Of a DNA stretch of 5,211 bases, positions 1 through 5,211 are shown piece after piece. Below the pieces are notes generated by a model. That model saw only the letters and a program-made list of their open reading frames with translations, was not told the DNA's origin and ran no database searches. The stretch's first letter is position 1. Every line of letters begins with the position of its first letter. The position numbers were made by a program, and so were the translations under genes. Origin of the DNA: an uncultured Methylococcaceae bacterium (lineage in GTDB: Bacteria > Pseudomonadota > Gammaproteobacteria > Methylococcales > Methylomonadaceae); assembly GCA_903939355.1 (NCBI GenBank), contig CAJAHC010000429.1, forward strand, positions 1 through 5,211, read 5' to 3'.

Positions 1-309
1 GAACAAAGCCAAATATTAGATGACCTGCTCTGGACTTTTAGGGCAGGTAGTTTTATTCCTCACCAAATTTATACGGGCGAACCGCCTGGCATGGAAAAAA
101 TGGTCTTGATTGGCTCCCTCAATGCACCTGAACAATGGCAAGAAACAGTTATTAATCTTTCTACATGTTGCCCAGAACAACTTAACAAAATAGAGCATGT
201 TCGTGAAATATTGGACAATAGCGAGGTCTCCAAGGAGCTTGGTAGAAGCCGTTACCGACACTATCAAAAATCAGGCTTTGATATAACAACTCATAATATA
301 AATAGTTAA
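1..309 (+). CDS. holC: DNA polymerase III chi subunit (HolC), 5'-truncated by window edge
   Basis: Chi is the clamp-loader accessory protein that pairs with psi (HolD) and links the replicase to single-stranded-DNA-binding protein during lagging-strand synthesis. The frame is open from base 1 and ends at TAA 307-309, giving 102 residues. The family is usually about 140-150 residues, so some 40 N-terminal residues lie outside the window. Recognisable stretches are LDDLLWTFRAGSFIPHQ (matching the L..LW....SF.PH block of chi), the core VLIG, P..W and VINLS, and the C-terminal GRSRYRHYQKSGFDITTH, which corresponds to the RERYKAYR..GF end of E. coli chi. An ATG at 91 lies inside this frame but is only an internal Met, because conserved sequence continues upstream of it. 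valS follows 212 bases later, in the conserved pepA-holC-valS order. The identification rests on recalled family sequence plus synteny, and both agree. Confidence 0.93.
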   Translation, partial: EQSQILDDLLWTFRAGSFIPHQIYTGEPPGMEKMVLIGSLNAPEQWQETVINLSTCCPEQLNKIEHVREILDNSEVSKELGRSRYRHYQKSGFDITTHNINS

Positions 310-349
310 TCGATTGATTAAATATGTTTTTATAGAAAAAACAAGGCAA

Positions 350-371
350 ACACCTTCTATCAAGAAGGTGT
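350..371. terminator. Hairpin after holC, possible terminator
   Basis: A perfect inverted repeat has 9-bp arms (ACACCTTCT at 350-358 and AGAAGGTGT at 363-371) and the 4-base loop ATCA. It starts 40 bases after the holC stop codon, a sensible place for transcription to end. Neither side has a clean adjacent T-run. The + strand continues AGTAAAATAAATTT. The - strand has a T-rich stretch (complement of the A-run 335-341) beginning about nine bases past the stem. It could be a weak intrinsic terminator, an RNA-stabilising 3' stem-loop, or a read-through hairpin between holC and valS. Confidence 0.35.
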
Positions 372-458
372 AGTAAAATAAATTTGTACTAGTTGGGTTA
401 TTTTCAATACCCTCTTAGGAAAAATGTAACTCGATTTATAGTCATTAAATTCAGTAGC

Positions 459-488
459 CTGATTCCTTGTCTTAATTCCTGTTAAAAT
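459..488 (+). promoter_or_regulatory. Weak candidate sigma-70 promoter for valS
   Basis: TAAAAT at 483-488 matches the -10 consensus at five of six positions. The best -35 at a permitted distance is CTGATT (459-464), which matches only three of six with an 18-base spacer. A better-looking TTGTCT (467-472) is only 10 bases from the -10, too close to pair with it. If used, transcription would start near 495 and leave a short leader of about 27 bases. AT-rich DNA gives such matches easily by chance, so this is a weak call. No T-box or leader-peptide attenuator is visible in the gap. Confidence 0.25.
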
Positions 489-521
489 AGCCTATCTCTG
501 ACGACTACATAAATCCCCTCC

Positions 522-3332
522 ATGGAAAAAACATACGCCCCTCATTCAATTGAACAACGCTGGTATCAAACTTGGGAAGAAAAAGGCTATTTTGCAGCCA
601 AACAAGAGGGCGATTCTTACTGCATTATGATTCCACCCCCCAACGTGACCGGCAGCTTACATATGGGACATGCCTTTCAGGACACTATCATGGATGCCCT
701 CACCCGCTACCATCGTATGAAAGGCTACAGTACTTTATGGCAACCAGGCACTGATCATGCCGGTATCGCTACCCAAATGGTCGTTGAACGCCTATGTAAT
801 GCTGAAGGTAAAACTCGCCATGATCTAGGTCGCGAAAAATTTCTCAAAAAAGTCTGGCAATGGAAAGAAGAGTCAGGCGGAACAATTACCCGTCAACTCA
901 GACGAATGGGTTCATCTTTAGACTGGGACAGAGAACGATTCACTATGGATGAAGGGATGTCCGATGCCGTGCAAGCAGTATTTATAAAACTGTATGAAGA
1001 AGGTCTTATTTATCGTGGCAAACGTTTAGTTAACTGGGATCCAGTATTACATACAGCTGTTTCTGATCTTGAGGTACTCTCAGAAGAAGAAAATGGTTCA
1101 ATGTGGCATTTGCGTTATCCCTTATCCAATGGCCAAGGGCATTTAGTTGTAGCAACAACACGTCCCGAAACCATGCTGGGTGATGCTGCAGTTGCTATAC
1201 ATCCAAATGATGACCGTTACAAGCACTTGCTGGGAGAATTTGTAGAACTGCCCTTAACGGGCCGTCGTATTCCAATTATTGCCGATGAATACGTTGACCC
1301 TGAATTTGGTACCGGTTGTGTCAAAATTACACCCGCTCATGATTTTAATGATTACGATGTTTGGACTCGTCATCGTCACGCCTCAATGATTCAGGATCTA
1401 CCGCATGGCGGCTTAATTAACATTTTTACTGTTGATGCAGCAATACGCGATAATGTAGAAGATGAAATAAATCTGATTCCGCAAAAATATTGTGGCCTCG
1501 ATCGGTTTGAGGCTCGCAAACAAATAATTTCTGATTTGGAAGTTGAAGGTTTGCTGGAAAAAATAGCCGACCATAAATTAATGGTCCCACGCGGTGACCG
1601 CACCAACAGTATAATTGAACCTTTATTAACTGATCAATGGTATGTCAAAGTAGGACCATTAGCAGAACCAGCGATTGCTGCTGTTAAAAATGGCGATATT
1701 AAATTTGTGCCGGACAATTGGAAAAACACCTATTTTGACTGGATGCGCAATATTCAGGACTGGTGTATTTCACGGCAAATCTGGTGGGGCCACCGTATAC
1801 CGGCTTGGTATGATAATCTTGGCAATATTTACGTCGGTAACTCTGAACAAGCTATTCGTGAAAAACATAATTTATCTACTGACTATGTACTTAAACAAGA
1901 TGAAGATGTTTTGGACACCTGGTTTTCCTCTGCATTATGGCCTTTTTCAACATTAGGATGGCCTGAAAACACTGAGGCACTAGCTAAACATTACCCAACC
2001 AGCGTACTGGTTACGGGTTTTGACATTATTTTCTTCTGGGTGGCACGAATGATTATGATGGGTTTAAAATTTCAAGGCGAAGTGCCATTTAAAGAAGTTT
2101 ACATACATGGATTGGTGCGTGATGCTGAAGGTCAAAAAATGTCTAAGTCCAAAGGCAACGTACTTGACCCGATCGACATAATCGATGGTATAGAATTGGA
2201 TTCTTTAATAGCAAAACGTACAGCCGGAATGATGCAGCCGCATTTAGCAAAAAAAATAGAACAAGACACGCGCAAACATTTTCCCGATGGGATTCAATCA
2301 TACGGGACCGATGCCTTGCGTTTCACCTTTGCTTCTTTGGCATCTACTGGCCGCGACATTCGTTTTGACCTTGCTCGTACTGAAGGATATCGTAATTTTT
2401 GCAATAAACTTTGGAATGCTGCACGTTTTGTATTGATGAACACCGAAGAACAAGATAACGGATTAACCGATGCACTTTGCACCTATACTCAAGTAGATCG
2501 CTGGATTATTTCCAGACTCAATCAAGTAACAGCGATAACCAGTAATGCCATTGATAATTATCGTTTTGATTTAGCAGCGCAAGCGATTTATGAATTTACC
2601 TGGAATGAATACTGCGATTGGTATCTGGAACTGGCTAAAATATCACTACAATCCGAAGATGTTACCCTTCAACGTGCTACACGTAAAACGCTATTGACAG
2701 TTTTGGAGTCCATTTTAAGATTAGCGCATCCCATCATGCCATTTATTACGGAAGAAATTTGGCAGCGTGTTGCACCCTTAGCAGGTATCCAAGCTGAATC
2801 GATCATGCTACAACCTTACCCAGTAGCTAATAATTTCCATATTGATAACAGTGCTATTGCCGAAATCAATTGGGTGATGAACTTTATTTTGGGTGTTCGG
2901 CGTATTCGTGGCGAAATGAATATTGCCCCCAGCAAACCCTTACCTGTATTACTTCAGAACGGTTCAATTATTGACCAAAGTTATTTATCCAACAGTTCTG
3001 TTTATTTACAAAGATTGGGACGATTGGAATCTATTACTTGGTTAAGTAACGATGATACAACTCCAGAGTCTGCAATTGCCTTAGTCGGTGAATTAAAAAT
3101 TCTTATTCCAATAGCGGGTCTTATTGACAAAGATGCTGAGTTGATACGTTTAGATAAAGAAATCCAAAAAATTAAAAACGATTTACCAAGAATTCAAGGA
3201 AAATTGAGTAACCCAACTTTTATTAATAAAGCTCCATCTGAAGTTATTGACAAAGAAAATGCCAAGCTTACTGACTTACTTTCCAATCTTCATAACTTGG
3301 AACAACAACAAATCAAAATTGGCGCCTTATAA
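522..3332 (+). CDS. valS: Valyl-tRNA synthetase
   Basis: This cytoplasmic class I synthetase charges tRNA-Val with valine and hydrolyses mischarged Thr-tRNA-Val. It is 936 residues, close to E. coli ValS (951). The Rossmann catalytic domain carries [13 protein letters not shown], with the HIGH motif as HMGH (47-50), and [15 protein letters not shown]. The CP1 editing domain carries TTRPET (212-217) and ITPAHDFND, with Asp274. [18 protein letters not shown] and [15 protein letters not shown] follow. The KMSKS signature is at 539-543. An anticodon-binding helical domain begins near 660 (RWIISRLNQ, then [15 protein letters not shown]), and the C-terminal coiled-coil arm, typical of ValRS, spans about 867-936. 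All catalytic signatures are intact. The ATG at 522 is chosen because MEKTY matches the E. coli N-terminus, although no Shine-Dalgarno sequence precedes it. Compared with E. coli, there is an extra block of about ten residues after Arg283-His284 in CP1, followed by a shortening before LDRFEARK. Confidence 0.98.
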   Translation: MEKTYAPHSIEQRWYQTWEEKGYFAAKQEGDSYCIMIPPPNVTGSLHMGHAFQDTIMDALTRYHRMKGYSTLWQPGTDHAGIATQMVVERLCNAEGKTRHDLGREKFLKKVWQWKEESGGTITRQLRRMGSSLDWDRERFTMDEGMSDAVQAVFIKLYEEGLIYRGKRLVNWDPVLHTAVSDLEVLSEEENGSMWHLRYPLSNGQGHLVVATTRPETMLGDAAVAIHPNDDRYKHLLGEFVELPLTGRRIPIIADEYVDPEFGTGCVKITPAHDFNDYDVWTRHRHASMIQDLPHGGLINIFTVDAAIRDNVEDEINLIPQKYCGLDRFEARKQIISDLEVEGLLEKIADHKLMVPRGDRTNSIIEPLLTDQWYVKVGPLAEPAIAAVKNGDIKFVPDNWKNTYFDWMRNIQDWCISRQIWWGHRIPAWYDNLGNIYVGNSEQAIREKHNLSTDYVLKQDEDVLDTWFSSALWPFSTLGWPENTEALAKHYPTSVLVTGFDIIFFWVARMIMMGLKFQGEVPFKEVYIHGLVRDAEGQKMSKSKGNVLDPIDIIDGIELDSLIAKRTAGMMQPHLAKKIEQDTRKHFPDGIQSYGTDALRFTFASLASTGRDIRFDLARTEGYRNFCNKLWNAARFVLMNTEEQDNGLTDALCTYTQVDRWIISRLNQVTAITSNAIDNYRFDLAAQAIYEFTWNEYCDWYLELAKISLQSEDVTLQRATRKTLLTVLESILRLAHPIMPFITEEIWQRVAPLAGIQAESIMLQPYPVANNFHIDNSAIAEINWVMNFILGVRRIRGEMNIAPSKPLPVLLQNGSIIDQSYLSNSSVYLQRLGRLESITWLSNDDTTPESAIALVGELKILIPIAGLIDKDAELIRLDKEIQKIKNDLPRIQGKLSNPTFINKAPSEVIDKENAKLTDLLSNLHNLEQQQIKIGAL

Positions 3333-3406
3333 TTGAACCCAAAAGATAAGTTATACTACACACACTAGTCGTTAGGCTTTTTATTTGACTTAATGAAACA
3401 TTTCAC

Positions 3407-3438
3407 GTAGACCGACTTAACCTACTAAGTCGGTCTAC
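3407..3438. repeat. Perfect 13-bp-stem palindrome between valS and pilB
   Basis: The arms GTAGACCGACTTA (3407-3419) and TAAGTCGGTCTAC (3426-3438) are exact reverse complements around the 6-base loop ACCTAC. It lies 74 bases after the valS stop and 92 bases before pilB. It is the strongest inverted repeat in the window. No T-run follows on either strand, so it does not fit a classical intrinsic terminator. It could still end or stabilise the valS transcript. Its GTAG...CTAC ends and intergenic position also resemble dispersed REP-type palindromes of gammaproteobacteria, but only one copy lies here, so repetition cannot be shown. Confidence 0.7.
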
Positions 3439-3459
3439 TACCTAACTATTCAAAGTAAC

Positions 3460-3465
3460 TATACT
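3460..3465 (+). promoter_or_regulatory. Candidate -10 element for pilB
   Basis: TATACT matches the sigma-70 -10 consensus at five of six positions and lies downstream of the palindrome, 65 bases before the pilB start. No convincing -35 hexamer is found 16-18 bases upstream (ACTACC at 3437-3442 matches two of six), and there is no TGn extension. I see no sigma-54 GG/GC pair of the kind that drives pilA in Pseudomonas. A second TATACT at 3352-3357 is equally unsupported. The call is weak and based mainly on position. Confidence 0.2.
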
Positions 3466-3514
3466 AGTTTGCATGCTTCACGCTGAACCTTCCGCCTCAA
3501 CTTGGATTTCTATA

Positions 3515-3519
3515 TAAGG
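3515..3519 (+). promoter_or_regulatory. Ribosome binding site of pilB
   Basis: TAAGG lies 11 bases before the ATG at 3531. It pairs with the 5' side of the UAAGGAGGU complement of 16S rRNA, so the gap is equivalent to normal spacing for a full site. It supports the ATG at 3531. The upstream in-frame codons down to the TAG at 3465-3467 contain no ATG, GTG or TTG. Confidence 0.5.
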
Positions 3520-3530
3520 TATATCATTAT

Positions 3531-5211
3531 ATGTCACCAATTACCCCAGCAGATTCTCAATTAAGTGGTTTTATAACATACTTAATTACGGAAGGTTTGC
3601 TAACTGAAAGTGAAGCTATCAACCATAACCTGGAAGCTCAGAAAAAAAATATCCCCCTACTAAGTTACTTGGTATCCAATAGTTTTATTAAAAGCAAAAT
3701 TATCGCAACTAAGGCTTCAGTCGAATATGGTGTACCTTTACTTGATCTAGATGCAATTGATCTACATAATCTCCCCTTACATTTAGTAAATGAAAAACTT
3801 ATTATTAAACACAGAACGTTACCACTTTTTATTCGTGGTAAAACACTATTTGTTGCCTTATCGGATCCCACCAACCTTCAAGCTTTAGACGAAATAAAAT
3901 TTCAAAGTCAGTTACATCCAGAAACCATACTTGTTGAAGAAGATAAGTTAACAAAAGCAATTGATATCGCTTTAGAAGCCGTTGATACATCAATGGAAGA
4001 TCTTCTTGGCGACAACCCCGAAAATCTTGATATTTCAGAAGATCCTGATGAAATCACCAAAGCTAATATTGACAGTGACATTGATGATGCGCCTATCGTT
4101 AGATATGTAAATAAAATATTACTGGACTCTATAAAAAAAGGTGCCTCAGATATTCACATGGAGCCTTATGAAAAAAACTTTCGTATTCGTTTCAGAGCAG
4201 ATGGAATGTTACATCAAATAAGCAGTCCTCCCTATAACATTGCAAACAGAATTATTTCCCGCGTTAAAGTAATGGCTAAAATGGATATTGCTGAACATCG
4301 TGTACCTCAAGATGGTCGCATAAAGATTAAGTTATCTAAACAACATGCAATTGATTTTCGCGTAAATACTTGCCCAACTCTATTTGGTGAAAAAGTTGTT
4401 TTGAGAATATTGGATCCCACCAGCGCTCAAATTGGTATAGAAAAATTAGGTTTTGAACCTGAGCAAGAAAAACTTTTCCTCAATGCTATTAATAAACCCT
4501 ACGGTATGGTTTTAGTAACCGGTCCTACAGGTAGTGGTAAAACCGTGACGCTATATACTGCATTAAATTTACTTAATAGTATTGAACGTAACATTTGTAC
4601 TGCCGAAGACCCCGTTGAAATAACAGTTGATGGTATCAATCAAGTAAACATGAACTTTAAGGCCGGACTAACTTTTGCTAATGCGTTACGGGCATTTTTA
4701 CGTCAAGACCCTGATATTATTATGGTTGGAGAAATTCGGGATTTAGAAACAGCAGATATTGCCGTAAAAGCAGCCCAAACAGGTCATTTAGTATTATCTA
4801 CATTACATACTAATGATGCGCCACAAACATTAAACAGACTCATGCAAATGGGCATTGAACCTTTTAACATCATCTCGGCTGTCATTTTAATTATGGCCCA
4901 ACGGTTGGCAAGGCGTTTATGTGTGTATTGTAAAACACCGACCAATTTCCCTAACAACACTCTCATTTCTGCGGGCTTTAGTGATGAAGAAATAAAAAAT
5001 CTTGTAACCTATGGCCCTGTCGGTTGTGAGCACTGCACCAATGGTTATAAAGGTCGAGTAGGTATTTATCAAATAATGGCACTAAGTGAACCTATGCGTG
5101 CGATCATTCTTAATGGCGGTAATGCAATGCAATTGGCTGAGCAAGCCAAGTTGGAGGGCATTAATGATTTACGAGCATCAGGTTTAAATAAAATTCGTTT
5201 GGGGATTACCA
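3531..5211 (+). CDS. pilB: Type IV pilus assembly (extension) ATPase PilB, 3'-truncated by window edge
   Basis: PilB is the hexameric cytoplasmic motor that drives pilin polymerisation through the inner-membrane platform PilC; it belongs to the GspE/PulE secretion ATPase family. The window holds 560 codons. By comparison with Pseudomonas PilB (566 residues, ending about 11 residues after LLKAMQGIT), only about ten residues and the stop are missing. Domains in order: N-terminal T2SSE_N-type domain (about 8-148); acidic linker (149-187, 15 of 39 residues Asp or Glu); N2 domain opening APIVRYVNKILLDSIKKGASDIHMEPY; RecA-like motor. Motor motifs: Walker A GPTGSGKT (331-338), Asp box TAEDPVE (to 363), Walker B DIIMVGE (395-401), His box AAQTGHLVLSTLHTND (414-429). 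A zinc-binding tetracysteine site has CxxC at 464/467 and CxxC at 499/502. All motor residues are present. TAEDPVE and the GINQVN block indicate PilB rather than the retraction ATPase PilT, which lacks the N-terminal domain. The start fits the QLSG N-terminus of Pseudomonas PilB. Confidence 0.96.
   Translation, partial: MSPITPADSQLSGFITYLITEGLLTESEAINHNLEAQKKNIPLLSYLVSNSFIKSKIIATKASVEYGVPLLDLDAIDLHNLPLHLVNEKLIIKHRTLPLFIRGKTLFVALSDPTNLQALDEIKFQSQLHPETILVEEDKLTKAIDIALEAVDTSMEDLLGDNPENLDISEDPDEITKANIDSDIDDAPIVRYVNKILLDSIKKGASDIHMEPYEKNFRIRFRADGMLHQISSPPYNIANRIISRVKVMAKMDIAEHRVPQDGRIKIKLSKQHAIDFRVNTCPTLFGEKVVLRILDPTSAQIGIEKLGFEPEQEKLFLNAINKPYGMVLVTGPTGSGKTVTLYTALNLLNSIERNICTAEDPVEITVDGINQVNMNFKAGLTFANALRAFLRQDPDIIMVGEIRDLETADIAVKAAQTGHLVLSTLHTNDAPQTLNRLMQMGIEPFNIISAVILIMAQRLARRLCVYCKTPTNFPNNTLISAGFSDEEIKNLVTYGPVGCEHCTNGYKGRVGIYQIMALSEPMRAIILNGGNAMQLAEQAKLEGINDLRASGLNKIRLGIT

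Noticed and set aside
16..267. Open frame on the - strand opposite holC.
   Set aside because: The + strand frame here matches HolC throughout and reads in from outside the window. The - strand product shows no recognisable motif.
417..429. AGGA followed by ATG-TAA, a start-stop mini-frame upstream of valS.
   Set aside because: It encodes a single Met, the spacing to AGGA is too short, and such combinations are common by chance. There is no sign of a leader peptide with valine codons.
310..521. Possible T-box or valine attenuator controlling valS.
   Set aside because: T-box leaders are a Gram-positive feature. No T-box core, specifier loop, or valine-rich leader frame is visible here.
1391..1606. 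Open frame on the - strand inside valS, with similar ones at 2294-2482, 3665-3874 and 4784-4966.
   Set aside because: All lie opposite strongly conserved coding sequence of valS or pilB, have no family resemblance, and look like antisense shadows.
3371..3387. The T-rich run after valS (CTTTTTATTT) as an intrinsic terminator tail.
   Set aside because: No stable stem lies just upstream; only a 3-bp pairing (CTA/TAG) can be formed.
388..3468. The hexamer ACTAGT occurs three times (388-393, 3364-3369, 3463-3468), each time in a gap between genes.
   Set aside because: The copies share no flanking sequence or regular spacing, and the word is AT-rich. Three copies are suggestive but not enough to call a site.
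3531..3680. A cyclic-di-GMP-binding MshEN motif in the PilB N-terminal domain.
   Set aside because: The expected RLG..L pattern is not present. The segment around LSGFITYLITEGLL lacks the Arg, so binding cannot be claimed.

Overview
The window looks like ordinary chromosomal DNA from an AT-rich gammaproteobacterium. All three genes are on the + strand: the 3' part of holC (chi subunit of DNA polymerase III), a complete valS (valyl-tRNA synthetase), and pilB (type IV pilus extension ATPase), which is cut just before its end. The holC-valS order is the familiar one of gammaproteobacteria, where pepA usually lies upstream. The HolC, ValS and PilB proteins read as close relatives of the E. coli and Pseudomonas versions from end to end. 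A type IV pilus gene beside valS and the low GC content suggest a free-living or environmental lineage. Methylococcales or a similar group is possible, but that is a guess from general resemblance, not something the sequence proves.

Layout: 1-309 holC (5' end missing); 310-521 a 212-base gap with a 9-bp-stem hairpin and a weak candidate promoter for valS; 522-3332 valS; 3333-3530 a 198-base gap with a perfect 13-bp-stem palindrome, a candidate -10 element and a ribosome binding site for pilB; 3531 to the window end pilB, with about 560 of an expected 570 or so residues present. No gap exceeds 300 bases. I see no tRNA, rRNA, CRISPR array, insertion sequence or prophage gene.

The genes do not form one pathway. 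holC serves replication, valS serves translation, and pilB starts a pilus-assembly group that probably continues beyond the window with pilC and pilD. The two spacers, each with a hairpin, suggest that all three are transcribed at least partly independently. I found no convincing undescribed system. The points worth a second look are modest: the palindrome before pilB, the absence of a Shine-Dalgarno sequence before valS, a short insertion in the ValS editing domain, and the separation of pilB from pilA.
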